Shown: piece by piece, positions 37,663 to 46,477 of the stretch | Position numbering within the stretch: the stretch's first letter is position 1 | How the letters are laid out: each line of letters starts with the position of its first letter | Origin: Stenotrophomonas bentonitica | GTDB lineage: Bacteria > Pseudomonadota > Gammaproteobacteria > Xanthomonadales > Xanthomonadaceae | Assembly: GCF_013185915.1 (NCBI RefSeq) | Contig: NZ_JAAZUH010000002.1 | Span: forward strand, 496,001-560,000 | Reading direction: 5' to 3' | Length of the DNA: 64,000 nucleotides | Program-made: the position numbers and the translations under genes | The notes under the pieces: generated by a model | The model's input: the letters and a program-made list of their open reading frames with translations, nothing else | Databases searched by the model: none | Told to the model about the DNA's origin: nothing

Positions 37663-38544
37663 TCAGGCCAGGCCGGCCTGCTTCATCACTTCGGCGGCGT
37701 AGTCTTCCACCACCTTCTCGATGCCTTCGCCCACGATCAGCAGCTTGAAGCCGACCACGTCGGCCTTGGCCGCAGTGACGACCTGCTCGACGGTCTTGTC
37801 GCCGTCCAGAACATAGCTCTGGCCGTAGAGGGTCACGTCGCTGACGATCTTGTTCAGCTTGCCGCTGATGATCTTTTCCAGGATGTCGGCCGGCTTCGAC
37901 TTGTCCTTCTCGGACATCTTCGCCAGTTCGATTTCCTTTTCCTTTTCCACGAACTCGGCCGGCACGTCGCCTGCCTTGTTGTGCGGCGGCTTCATCGCAG
38001 CAACGTGCATCGCCAGGCCGCGGGCCAGTTCCGGCGTACCGCCGGTCAGGTCCACCAGCACGCCGACCTTGCCGTTGGTGTGCACGTACGCACCGATGTT
38101 GCCGGTGGTGTCGACCTGCACCATGCGACGGATCTGGATGTTTTCACCCAGGGTCTGCACGGCGATGGCGCGGGCTTCTTCAACGGTCTGGCCGGTCGGC
38201 AGCGCGGCGGCCTTCAGGCCTTCCACGTCAGCAGCGCCCGATTCCAGCGCGGCAGCAGCCACGTCGTCCACGAACTTGCGGAAGTTCACGTCGTTGGCAA
38301 CGAAGTCGGTTTCCGAGTTGACTTCAACCAGCACGGCCTTGCCGTCCTTCTGGGCCAGGCCCAGGCGGCCTTCAGCGGCCACGCGGTCAGCCTTCTTGTC
38401 GGCCTTGGCAGCGCCGGACTTGCGCATCGCCTCGGCAGCGGCGTTGATGTCGCCGTTGGCTTCGGTAAGAGCGCGCTTGCACTCCATCATGCCGGCGCCA
38501 GTGCGCTCGCGCAGTTCCTTGACCAGGGAAGCAGTGATTTCCAC
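37663..38544 (-). CDS. tsf: Elongation factor Ts
   Basis: A 293-residue nucleotide exchange factor for EF-Tu. The N-terminal UBA-like domain has [20 protein letters not shown], and the TDFVAND motif that contacts EF-Tu is present. It starts with GTG at 38544, an unusual start for a highly expressed translation factor. It follows rpsB by 125 bases in the conserved rpsB-tsf operon. Confidence 0.97.
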   Translation of the reverse strand: MEITASLVKELRERTGAGMMECKRALTEANGDINAAAEAMRKSGAAKADKKADRVAAEGRLGLAQKDGKAVLVEVNSETDFVANDVNFRKFVDDVAAAALESGAADVEGLKAAALPTGQTVEEARAIAVQTLGENIQIRRMVQVDTTGNIGAYVHTNGKVGVLVDLTGGTPELARGLAMHVAAMKPPHNKAGDVPAEFVEKEKEIELAKMSEKDKSKPADILEKIISGKLNKIVSDVTLYGQSYVLDGDKTVEQVVTAAKADVVGFKLLIVGEGIEKVVEDYAAEVMKQAGLA

Positions 38545-38669
38545 GGGAATTCCTCACGAAAGAAAGGGGTTGGGCCGGCATGGTGGCCGGCCCGTGTGAC
38601 AGAACCCTGTCACCGCGCCATCGGCAGCGGACAGGAGCGGTGGGCGCCGAGCGCCCACCGTGGCCTGGA

Positions 38670-39476
38670 TCAGGCCTGGGCTTCGCCCTTGTCGGCAGCA
38701 GCCTTCTTGGCCGGAGCGCGGCGGGCCGGCTTGGCTTCTTCACCGGCAGCGGCGTCGGCGAAGTCTTCTTCACGGACGGTCGCAGCGTGCGGCGCGGCAG
38801 CCTTGCCTTCCAGCACGGCGTCGGCAGCAGCGCGGGCGTACAGCTGCACCGCACGGATGGCGTCGTCGTTGCCCGGGATCGCGTAATCGACCAGTTCCGG
38901 GTTGTAGTTGGTGTCGACCACCGCGATCACCGGAATGCCGAGCTTCTTGGCTTCCTTGATGGCGATGTCTTCGTGGCCGATGTCGATCACGAAGATCGCG
39001 TCGGGCAGGCGGTTCATGTCCTTGATGCCGCCCAGCGAAGCTTCCAGCTTGTCGCGCTCACGACGCAGGCCCAGCACTTCGTGCTTGACCAGCTTTTCGA
39101 AGGTGCCGTCGGTTTCGCCGGCTTCCAGTTCCTTCAGGCGGGCAACCGACTGCTTCACGGTGCGGAAGTTGGTCAGCGTGCCGCCCAGCCAACGCTGGTT
39201 CATGAACGGCATGCCGCAACGCTCGGCTTCTTCGCGGATCGACTCGCGTGCGCTGCGCTTGGTGCCCAGGAACAGGATGGTGCCGCGCTTCTGCGCGATG
39301 CTGGAAATGAAGTTCATCGCGTCATTGAAGAGCGGAACGGTCTTTTCCAGGTTGATGATGTGGATCTTGCCGCGGGCGCCGAAGATGTACTGGCCCATCT
39401 TGGGGTTCCAGTAACGGGTCTGGTGGCCGAAGTGGACGCCGGCTTCCAGCATCTGACGCATGGTGACTTGGGGCAT
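38670..39476 (-). CDS. rpsB: 30S ribosomal protein S2
   Basis: A 268-residue ribosomal protein with the S2 motifs [19 protein letters not shown] and [20 protein letters not shown] Lys/Ala-rich C-terminal tail ([15 protein letters not shown]) extends beyond the E. coli protein. The start is the ATG at 39476; the open frame to 40277 is antisense-like and rejected. A strong promoter at 39688-39717 gives a leader of about 200 bases, in keeping with autoregulation of this operon. Confidence 0.97.
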   Translation of the reverse strand: MPQVTMRQMLEAGVHFGHQTRYWNPKMGQYIFGARGKIHIINLEKTVPLFNDAMNFISSIAQKRGTILFLGTKRSARESIREEAERCGMPFMNQRWLGGTLTNFRTVKQSVARLKELEAGETDGTFEKLVKHEVLGLRRERDKLEASLGGIKDMNRLPDAIFVIDIGHEDIAIKEAKKLGIPVIAVVDTNYNPELVDYAIPGNDDAIRAVQLYARAAADAVLEGKAAAPHAATVREEDFADAAAGEEAKPARRAPAKKAAADKGEAQA

Positions 39477-39687
39477 TGCAATACTCCTGATAGGGAACCG
39501 GCCGCCACGGGAAATGATGGGCGGTCCGCCGCAAGGCGGGAGGTTCCGGGGTTTGGCTTCCCTGTCGCTTCCGTGTCCGAACTCCTCGCGGAGCACCCCG
39601 GCACGGATATGGGCGGCAGGTGTGGATTCACCGGTGACGTCCGGTGTTGACGGGTCCTGGCGCACGGGGCGCCGAGGAATCCGGTCG

Positions 39688-39717
39688 ATTATAGCCCGGC
39701 CGGCGTCCCCGTTGCAA
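39688..39717 (-). promoter_or_regulatory. rpsB-tsf promoter
   Basis: On the minus strand, TTGCAA at 39712-39717 and a consensus TATAAT at 39688-39693 are 18 bases apart. The -10 overlaps the stop codon of the preceding fimbrial chaperone gene. It predicts a start near 39681 and an untranslated leader of about 205 bases ahead of rpsB, long enough for S2 feedback control. Confidence 0.75.
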
Positions 39718-40420
39718 TTGAAGGGGCCAGGGCATCCAGCAGCTGTGCGGCCTGGTCGCCGATGCGCGCGCTGAAACGCCCGTCCCGGTAGGCCTCGGCC
39801 GTCCCGGGCAGGACCCAGCGCCGGGTCTGCCCGGCCAGCACGTAGCCGGCCAGCCCGGGCAGGATCGGCCGGGTCTGGCCGTTGGCCGCGACCCAGGCCA
39901 GGTCGGCGAGCCGGGCGTGCCGGGCGCCGCCATTGTAAAGCTCGAGCACCGCCGGTTCGCCCGCGTCCAGCAGCCGCACCGCCAGCGCCGGTGCCGGGGA
40001 GGCCGCGGCACCGGCCACGAACACCGGCAGCGATACCTGCACCGGCGGGCTCTCCGCCCCGGCGCGCAGCACCAGACGGTAGCCCTGTTCGGCCACCGGC
40101 GCAGGCCCCAGCCGGACCACCCGCAGCCGCTGGCGCGCGTGCGCCGGCACCTGCAGCGCGGCCGGACTGACCGCCAGCGCGGCGGTCGGCTGCAGCCGTT
40201 CCTCGTGCGTAGCCTGGTCCCAGGCATACAGCCGCGCCTGGCCGGTCCACGGCTGCGCGCTGTCGTTGTACAGCCACAGCTCCGCGTCGGGCTGGCCCGG
40301 GCCCAGTTCGACCCGCAGTGGTGATACTTCCAGTGCCTGCGCGGTGCCGCCCAGCAGCAGCGCGGCCAGCACCACGCCGAGCCGGGTACGGCCCGGGCTC
40401 AGAAGGTGATGGTCTGCCAT
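39689..40420 (-). CDS. Second fimbrial chaperone (PapD-like), operon end
   Basis: A 243-residue protein with a signal peptide (ending TAQA) and the PapD-type immunoglobulin chaperone fold. The first domain has [21 protein letters not shown] and the GYRLVLRA strand; the second ends with the [11 protein letters not shown] motif seen also in the first chaperone of this operon. Such chaperones fold pilin subunits in the periplasm. The start at 40420 overlaps the small upstream gene by 22 bases. A second, divergent chaperone in a Csu-type operon is unusual and suggests a dedicated client. Confidence 0.82.
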   Translation of the reverse strand: MADHHLLSPGRTRLGVVLAALLLGGTAQALEVSPLRVELGPGQPDAELWLYNDSAQPWTGQARLYAWDQATHEERLQPTAALAVSPAALQVPAHARQRLRVVRLGPAPVAEQGYRLVLRAGAESPPVQVSLPVFVAGAAASPAPALAVRLLDAGEPAVLELYNGGARHARLADLAWVAANGQTRPILPGLAGYVLAGQTRRWVLPGTAEAYRDGRFSARIGDQAAQLLDALAPSIATGTPAGL

Positions 40421-40704
40421 GCGCGAGGCTGCTGCCCGCCCTCCGGTGGCGGCGTCAGTGCCTGGACCTGCGGCGGCGGTGGCGCCGCGGCGTCGCTGCG
40501 CTGGTGCGCCGTGGTGCAACCGCTGGCCGTTTCCCTGGCCGGCAGGCGGCAGGCGTCGACCACCCGCAGCTGCATGCGCAGCCCGGTGGCGCCCGTCGCC
40601 GGCGTGCCTGCGGGCGGCGGCCCTGCCTGCGCGGCGGCCGACAGCGCCAGCGCGGCGAGCACGGACAGACGGAGGGCGGAAGCACGGTGGCAACGGAAAG
40701 TCAT
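40399..40704 (-). CDS. Small secreted fimbrial-operon protein ending in TITF
   Basis: A 101-residue protein with a signal peptide (residues about 1-28, [15 protein letters not shown]) and a Pro/Gln-rich second half ([19 protein letters not shown]). Two cysteines, in VVDACRLP and SGCTTAH, could form a disulphide. It ends WQTITF, resembling the terminal ITY/ITF strand of the SCPU pilins in the same operon. I do not recognise a family. Position between the tip protein and the second chaperone suggests a subunit or an accessory client of that chaperone. Stop overlaps the chaperone start. Confidence 0.6.
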   Translation of the reverse strand: MTFRCHRASALRLSVLAALALSAAAQAGPPPAGTPATGATGLRMQLRVVDACRLPARETASGCTTAHQRSDAAAPPPPQVQALTPPPEGGQQPRAWQTITF

Positions 40705-40742
40705 GCCAGCCTTATCGGCCGCGCCGCGCCGCACTTGATCCC

Positions 40743-41783
40743 TCAGTAGGTGATGGTCACCTTGATCTGGTCGCTGTAGCTGCCCGCCGCCACCGCGCCG
40801 CTGCTCGGCGGCGCACGGCCGTACACGGTCAGGGTCTGGGCCGCGCCGGTCCCGGTACCGGAGACCAGGTCGACGTTGGCGGTGCTGCCCCAGCGCTGGG
40901 TCCGGGTGCTTTCCCGGTACAGCTCGTACGGAATGAACCAGGCCGGATTGGTGTCGTGGCGCATCCGCCTGACCGTGCCGTTGGCGTACAGGCCGTTGTC
41001 CAGCGCGATCGTGTAGGCGGTGCGGTTGATGCAGGTCAGCCCGATCGTCGAAGTGCGGTCGATGTTGCTGGCAATCGCGCCTGCATTGCTGCCGAAGTCC
41101 ATGTCGGTGGTGACGTAGGCGCTGCACTGGGGCAGCACGTTGGCGGTGACCGTGAACGGAAAGCCGCCAGTGGCCACCTTGTTGCCGGTCACCCCGGCCA
41201 CGGTGGTGCAGGCCGGTGGCGCGGGCGCGGTGCCCAGCAGGACCTCGTTGAAGGCGTACTGCAGGCGGACATCGCCGCCACTGAAGGCACTGCTGTAGGC
41301 GCCGGCCGACAGGGTCTGCCCGGCCGGAATGCGGCCGTAGATGGTCACCGACACCGCGCCGCTGCCGCCGGTGAGCAGCGGCACGTTGTAGTTCAGGTCC
41401 ACCACCTGCGGTCCGGGTGTGGTGCCCGGGGTCAGGCCCCAGATCGTGCTGTAGGCCGAACTGGTGAACAGCTGGTAGCTCATCGGGTCGCCACTGGCAT
41501 TGGCCATCCGCCGCAGCGGCGAAATGGCGGTGCCGGTGGTGCCCACGCCGATCCCCAGGCAGGCGCGCACCGAGGCCGTCGCCAGCAGGCTCAGGGCCGT
41601 GGTGCTGCAGGTGATGGTGAAGGTGGTGGTGGTGAACACCGGGGCTGCGGCCGCGTTGGCGACATTGCCGAACGCAGCGGTGACCGGCGTGGTCGTGGTG
41701 CAGGTGGTATCGGCGCGCGCCGCGCCGCCGGCCAGCAGTCCGACCAGGCCCAGCAGCAGCGCCAGCAGCAGGCGGGGGCTCAT
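40743..41783 (-). CDS. Two-domain SCPU protein, CsuE-like tip adhesin
   Basis: A 346-residue secreted protein: signal peptide (ending AARA), then two spore-coat-protein-U (SCPU) domains, about 26-175 and 190-346, the second ending VTITY. Two-domain SCPU proteins at the end of archaic chaperone-usher operons act as tip adhesins (CsuE in Acinetobacter). Each domain has the conserved cysteines and the YGR strand. ATGA overlap with the usher stop shows coupling. The role is inferred from family and position. Confidence 0.85.
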   Translation of the reverse strand: MSPRLLLALLLGLVGLLAGGAARADTTCTTTTPVTAAFGNVANAAAAPVFTTTTFTITCSTTALSLLATASVRACLGIGVGTTGTAISPLRRMANASGDPMSYQLFTSSAYSTIWGLTPGTTPGPQVVDLNYNVPLLTGGSGAVSVTIYGRIPAGQTLSAGAYSSAFSGGDVRLQYAFNEVLLGTAPAPPACTTVAGVTGNKVATGGFPFTVTANVLPQCSAYVTTDMDFGSNAGAIASNIDRTSTIGLTCINRTAYTIALDNGLYANGTVRRMRHDTNPAWFIPYELYRESTRTQRWGSTANVDLVSGTGTGAAQTLTVYGRAPPSSGAVAAGSYSDQIKVTITY

Positions 41784-44161
41784 GGCGAGCGTACCGGCTG
41801 GCAGCGCAACGGGCCCAGCCGCAGCGGCGCACTGCCTGCGGCTGCCGTCAGTGGCACTTCCACCGCGCACGGACCGTCCTCGGTATCCACCTTGAGCGGT
41901 CCCGTGCCCGGCAGGTCCTCCAGGTAGACCTCGCCGTCGTAGCCGACCGGTGCAGTGCGCTGGTCGGGCAGGCGCACCTGGCTGCCGGCCGCCAGCGGCA
42001 GGTCCTGTGCGTCGTGCAGCACCAGGGTGATGGCACGGGTGCGCCGCAGGCCGAAGTCCACGCCCAGGCCGGCGCTCTGGCGCGGCGTGACCTGGGTATC
42101 CACGCGGTCGGCACGCAGGTCGGCGGGCAGGTCCAGGGTGTCGATCGAGATCCGGTTGCGCTGCCAGGACAGCAGCGGCGTCACCAGCAGCAGGCCGTTC
42201 TCGTCGGTAACCCCGATCGGCCGGTTTTCCAGCCGCACAGGCACCCCACCGAAGCCGTCGGTGGAGACCACCGCGAAGGCGTCCGGCACCTCACGCGCGG
42301 CGAACACGTGGCCGCTCATCCAGACCAGGCTGCCGCTGGCATTGGCGTAGGCAAAGCTGGAATCGCCCTGGCGGGCCGCGCCCAGCGAGTAACGGCCGAC
42401 CCGGTTCAACCAGCCCACCTCGGCCAGTCCGCCGGTGCCGTCGTCGCCGTGCCGCGCCTGCGCGCGCCAGCCGAAGCCGCCTTCGCTGCCATCACCCGGT
42501 ACCGGCTTGGACACGTCCACGGTGTACAGCATGCGGTCGCCGTTGCGCTGCGCGGCCACGCTGCTCTGGCGGTTCTGGCCCAGGCTGGCGGTGATCGAGA
42601 CATACACGCTGCGGTCGGCGCGTTCGTCCAGGTTCTGGTTGAACGACACATAGGCCGACCAACGTTCGGAAAACGTGCGGTTCCAGAACACGCTGGCGTA
42701 GCGGCGGTCCTCGTCGTCGGGGTAGGACAGGCGCAGGTAGCTCGCGCTCAATGCGCCGCCCCGGCCGAGGCTGGCACCGGCGGTGACCTGGTCGGTGACA
42801 TCCGGCGGCAGCGCGCCCTGCAGGCTGCCCAGGTCCTGGAACTGCCCGTGGGTGCGCAGCGTGGATGCGTTGAAGTTGAAGATCCGGTTGTTCCAACTGT
42901 AGCCCAGCGCCCACTGGCCGCCGTCGCGCCCGTCGCGGCGGCTGCGCGCGTAGGACGCATTGAGCACGCCGGCCATTCCCAGCTGCCACCAGCCACCGGC
43001 ACCGGCACTGGCCACGCCACCACCGCCTTCGGCATGCAGTTCGGCGGTGAAGCGGTTGCTCACCCCGCGCCGCCAGGTGGCGCTGCCCACCGTCGCGTCG
43101 TCATAGGCGAAGGAGCGGATGCCATAGTCGCGGCGCATCCGGCCCACCCCCGCCGACCAGTCCGAGAGTCCTTCGGCCAGCAGCTGCTGGGTGCCGTAGA
43201 ACGAGAAATCCAGGGTCTGCATGCGCCCGTAGGCGTCGGTGATGACCACCTGGGCGTTGCCGGTGCCGCTGATGCCCGGTTGCGCGCCGAGCTGGAACGG
43301 ACCCACCGGCACCTCGCCGTTGTACTGGCGCAGGCCGTCGACGTAGAGCTCCACCGTGGAGGGCACCACCGCTTCACCGAGGAAGCTGGGGGTTGGGGTC
43401 AGCACGCGGTACGGCTGCAGGCCGTAGTTGCGCCCGATCTGGATGCCGCCCATGCGCACCGGTCGGCTCCAGTCGACGAAGCCACTGAAGAAGTCGCCCA
43501 CGGTCAGGGTCAGTGCGCTGTCGGGGAAGTCCAGCTGCCAGGCGCTGTCCAGCCGCACGCTTTCGCCGCGCCAGTCGCGCTCGCTGTCCTGGAAGGTGCG
43601 CAGCAGCTGGGTGCTGCGCAGGACGCCCCGGCCCAGCCCGAACACGCGCCATTCGGTGGTCAGCGCCAGGTTGCCGGCGTCTTCGTTCTGGCTGGCATAC
43701 AGGTCGTAGTTGACCAGTGCGCCGGGCGATGCGCTGGCGGTGGGCGTGGTCGGCAGGGCCTGGCCGAGTTCGGTGGTGGGCAGCGACAGCTGCTCCAGCG
43801 GGACTTCCAGCGCCAGCGTCTGCAGGCCCGCGTCATAGCGCACCACCACGCCGCTGATCTGCGCCAGCGGCACCGGCGCGTCGCCGCGTGCACCGAAGCC
43901 CAGCTGGCGCAGTACCGCCGGGTCCGCGCGCAACTGGCCGCCCAGTTCGGTGAACGGCAGCAGACCGCGCGGACTGCCGTTGAGGGTCACCTCCAGGTAC
44001 AGCGTCTGCGGCGCGGTCAGCGGGGTCGGGGCGGGCAGCATCACGTCATCGGCGGCGAACGCACCGATCTCCGCGCCGCTTTCCACCGGCGCGTCGGCGG
44101 CACGGGCCGCGCCGGCCAGCATTCCAGACGAGACCGCGCCGGCAGCCAGGGCGACGCGCAT
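41780..44161 (-). CDS. Fimbrial outer-membrane usher, CsuD-like
   Basis: A 793-residue usher. After a signal peptide (ending GAARA) come an N-terminal chaperone-binding domain, a 24-strand barrel with plug (the VPSTVELYVDGLRQYNGEVP segment) and a C-terminal domain. It secretes and assembles pilin subunits through the outer membrane. The ATG at 44161 is preferred: GAGG lies 6 bases upstream and it begins 7 bases after the chaperone stop. A frame start at 44218 overlaps the chaperone gene and gives a poorer signal peptide. Confidence 0.9.
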   Translation of the reverse strand: MRVALAAGAVSSGMLAGAARAADAPVESGAEIGAFAADDVMLPAPTPLTAPQTLYLEVTLNGSPRGLLPFTELGGQLRADPAVLRQLGFGARGDAPVPLAQISGVVVRYDAGLQTLALEVPLEQLSLPTTELGQALPTTPTASASPGALVNYDLYASQNEDAGNLALTTEWRVFGLGRGVLRSTQLLRTFQDSERDWRGESVRLDSAWQLDFPDSALTLTVGDFFSGFVDWSRPVRMGGIQIGRNYGLQPYRVLTPTPSFLGEAVVPSTVELYVDGLRQYNGEVPVGPFQLGAQPGISGTGNAQVVITDAYGRMQTLDFSFYGTQQLLAEGLSDWSAGVGRMRRDYGIRSFAYDDATVGSATWRRGVSNRFTAELHAEGGGGVASAGAGGWWQLGMAGVLNASYARSRRDGRDGGQWALGYSWNNRIFNFNASTLRTHGQFQDLGSLQGALPPDVTDQVTAGASLGRGGALSASYLRLSYPDDEDRRYASVFWNRTFSERWSAYVSFNQNLDERADRSVYVSITASLGQNRQSSVAAQRNGDRMLYTVDVSKPVPGDGSEGGFGWRAQARHGDDGTGGLAEVGWLNRVGRYSLGAARQGDSSFAYANASGSLVWMSGHVFAAREVPDAFAVVSTDGFGGVPVRLENRPIGVTDENGLLLVTPLLSWQRNRISIDTLDLPADLRADRVDTQVTPRQSAGLGVDFGLRRTRAITLVLHDAQDLPLAAGSQVRLPDQRTAPVGYDGEVYLEDLPGTGPLKVDTEDGPCAVEVPLTAAAGSAPLRLGPLRCQPVRSP

Positions 44162-44168
44162 GCAGGCC

Positions 44169-44924
44169 TCAGCGAGCCGGTGGCATCGGAGACAGTGGCG
44201 TGGCTTGCGAAGCGCCATTGATCTTTGCCGAAAGGGTCGCGCCGGACAGGCGGCCGGCGGCGATGTCCAGCGGCCAGCGCATGGTCTGCCCGCCGAGGAC
44301 GTAGCCGACCAGGCCGGGCTGGAAGATCTGCGGCCGATCCGGCGTGCCGACCGCCAGGTCGGCCAGCTGGGCATAGCCGGTGCCACGGTTGTGCACTTCC
44401 AGCACCGGCTTGCCGTCGGGCGGGGTCACCACCGTGGCCTGCAGGTCCGGCGTGGTGGCCGCGCCGTCCTCCGGCTGCACGAACACCGGCAACGAGTAGC
44501 GCAGCACGAACTGCATGCCCTGGCGGGTCGGGTCGAGCTTGGGTACTTCATCCACGATCACCCGATAGGACAGCTGCGCGGCCGGCACCTGCGGCACCGC
44601 GCGCACCACCCGGATCAGCTGCTGCTGGCCGGCTGCCAGTGCCTGCATCGGCGGGCTCACCACCAGGTCGGTGGTCGGCTCCAGTTCGTCGCGCCCATTC
44701 CGTTGGGTCCAGCGGAACACCCGCGCCTGCACGTCGACCGGCGCGGTGCCGCTGTTGCTGATCCACAGCGCTTCGGCGTTCTGACGGGCACCGAGCTGGA
44801 GTGAGGTCGGCGCGACCTGCAGGCTGGCCGCGTGCGCATGCGGCAGCGCAAGCGCTGCCACCAGGGCGCCGGCGCACAGCTTCGCCGTGGAGCGCTTCGC
44901 GCCCCCCCGTATGAGCTGGTACAT
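44169..44924 (-). CDS. Fimbrial chaperone, CsuC-like
   Basis: A 251-residue periplasmic chaperone with a signal peptide (ending AHAA) and two Ig-like domains. Motifs are LQVAPTSLQLGARQNAEALW, FRWTQ, the QQQLIRVVRA strand with the subunit-anchoring arginine, and GYVLGGQTMRWPL. It delivers pilin subunits to the usher by donor-strand complementation. It sits 8 bases after the pilin gene. Only modestly similar to the second chaperone at the operon's end. Confidence 0.9.
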   Translation of the reverse strand: MYQLIRGGAKRSTAKLCAGALVAALALPHAHAASLQVAPTSLQLGARQNAEALWISNSGTAPVDVQARVFRWTQRNGRDELEPTTDLVVSPPMQALAAGQQQLIRVVRAVPQVPAAQLSYRVIVDEVPKLDPTRQGMQFVLRYSLPVFVQPEDGAATTPDLQATVVTPPDGKPVLEVHNRGTGYAQLADLAVGTPDRPQIFQPGLVGYVLGGQTMRWPLDIAAGRLSGATLSAKINGASQATPLSPMPPAR

Positions 44925-44932
44925 GGCGACCC

Positions 44933-45466
44933 TCAGTAGGTGATGGTCGCGGTGACCGTGTCCTGGTAATTACCCGTCGCAGCGTTGTTCACGCTGGGAT
45001 TGGCGACCTGGCCGTAGACCGGGTAGGCCTGGGCCAGGCCGGTGCCGACCCCGGCGACGGTGTTGGTGCCCGCAGTCGCGCCCCAGACCGTGGTCCGGGT
45101 GGCGTTGGAATACAGCTGGTAGCCCACGAAGTTGTTGGTGGTCACCGTGGTATCGGTATTGCGCATGCGCCGGGTGGTGACGTCATTGGCGGTACCGGCG
45201 TTCGAGCCGGCGTTGAGCGCGATGGTGTACGGGGTCAGTGCCGAACACTGCGCCGTAACCGAGCCCTGTGCGTTGATCGGCGTGGTCGCGGTGGACAGCG
45301 CCGAGCCGAAATCGACATCGGTGGCCGCCGCCGCCGTGATCGTGCACGCCTTGGTGATGATCAGGCGCACATTGAAGGTGGTGGTGTCGGCGGCGAGGGC
45401 AGGCGAGGCCAGGGTGACAAGGCCAAGGCCGAACAGCAGGGGACGCGGGGCGCGAAGGAATCGCAT
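44933..45466 (-). CDS. SCPU-domain major pilin, CsuA/B-like
   Basis: A 177-residue secreted protein: signal peptide (ending PALAA) and one SCPU domain with two conserved cysteines (ITKACTI and TAQCSAL), the VGYQLYSN and YPVYGQV strands, and a terminal ATITY. First gene of a six-gene archaic pilus operon; such pili mediate attachment to surfaces and biofilm formation. Rich in Thr, Asn and Ala. The 235-base gap to map holds the operon's promoter; TTTTATAAC on the minus strand near 45553 is a possible -10. Confidence 0.88.
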   Translation of the reverse strand: MRFLRAPRPLLFGLGLVTLASPALAADTTTFNVRLIITKACTITAAAATDVDFGSALSTATTPINAQGSVTAQCSALTPYTIALNAGSNAGTANDVTTRRMRNTDTTVTTNNFVGYQLYSNATRTTVWGATAGTNTVAGVGTGLAQAYPVYGQVANPSVNNAATGNYQDTVTATITY

Positions 45467-45666
45467 GGTCTTCTCCTTGGACGGGGGTCCTGGATGAACG
45501 GTTCGATGCCGGCGTACTGCAGGGGGAGGGCGCCAGGGGCGGCGCTGGGGTCGTTATAAAAGCAGCGCTGTAGGCGAGATGTGACGGAAATTGGCCAGTT
45601 TTCACACTTTTTACGTTCTGGTCCCGTCGACCCGAACCTGCGCTGTCAGCGTTCCAGCGGCTTCCG

Positions 45667-45702
45667 TTCAGAATGGCCCCGGATCGGCGATAATGGCCGC
45701 CA
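45667..45702 (+). promoter_or_regulatory. Candidate promoter of map, predicting a leaderless transcript
   Basis: GATAAT at 45689-45694 with a weak TTCAGA at 45667 puts the transcript start at about 45701, on or next to the ATG at 45702. No Shine-Dalgarno sequence precedes that ATG. Inference from spacing only. Confidence 0.35.
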
Positions 45703-46475
45703 TGAGCGTGAATCTGAAAACCCCCGAGGAAATCGAACTGATGCGCGTCGCCGGCCGACTGGCCAGCGAAGTGCTCGACATCGTCACCCCGTACGTCAAG
45801 CCGGGCGTGACGACCGAAGAGCTCGACCGCATCTGCCACGACCACATCATCAACGTGCAGAAGGCCACGCCGGCCAATGTCGGCTACCGGGGCTTCCCGA
45901 AGACGGTGTGCACGTCGGTCAACAACGTCATCTGCCACGGCATCCCGAGCGAAGGGAAGGTCCTGAAGGACGGCGACATCGTCAATATCGACGTCACCGT
46001 GATCAAGGACGGCTGGCACGGCGACACCAGCCGCATGTACTTCGTCGGCACCCCGTCGACGATGGCCAAGCGCCTGGTCGACACCACCTACCAGGCGATG
46101 TGGGCCGGCATCCGCGCGGTCAAGCCGGGCGCGACCCTGGGCGACATCGGCCATGCGATCCAGTCGCTGGCCGAAGGCGAGCGCTTCAGCGTGGTGCGTG
46201 AGTACTGCGGCCACGGCATCGGCAAGGTCTATCACGACGAGCCGCAGGTGGTGCATTACGGGCGTCCGGGCCAGGGCCTGGTGCTGCAGCCGGGCATGAC
46301 CTTCACGATCGAACCGATGATCAACGAGGGCACCCGCTACAACAAGGTGCTGCCGGATGGCTGGACCGTGGTCACCAAGGACCGGAAGCTGTCGGCGCAG
46401 TGGGAGCACATGATCGCGGTCACCGAGACCGGCGTGGACGTGCTGACCCTCTCGCCCGGCGAATCGCAGGTCTGA
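45702..46475 (+). CDS. map: Methionine aminopeptidase, type I
   Basis: A 257-residue enzyme that removes the initiator methionine from new proteins. Five metal ligands lie in VNIDVTV, GDTSRM, GHGIGKVYHDEP, FTIEPMI and QWEHMIA. The N-terminus MSVNLKTPEEIELMRVAG is typical. An in-frame ATG at 45693 is the alternative. First gene of map-glnD-dapD; glnD starts 3 bases after its stop. Divergent from the pilus operon. Confidence 0.96.
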   Translation: MSVNLKTPEEIELMRVAGRLASEVLDIVTPYVKPGVTTEELDRICHDHIINVQKATPANVGYRGFPKTVCTSVNNVICHGIPSEGKVLKDGDIVNIDVTVIKDGWHGDTSRMYFVGTPSTMAKRLVDTTYQAMWAGIRAVKPGATLGDIGHAIQSLAEGERFSVVREYCGHGIGKVYHDEPQVVHYGRPGQGLVLQPGMTFTIEPMINEGTRYNKVLPDGWTVVTKDRKLSAQWEHMIAVTETGVDVLTLSPGESQV

Positions 46476-46477
46476 GC

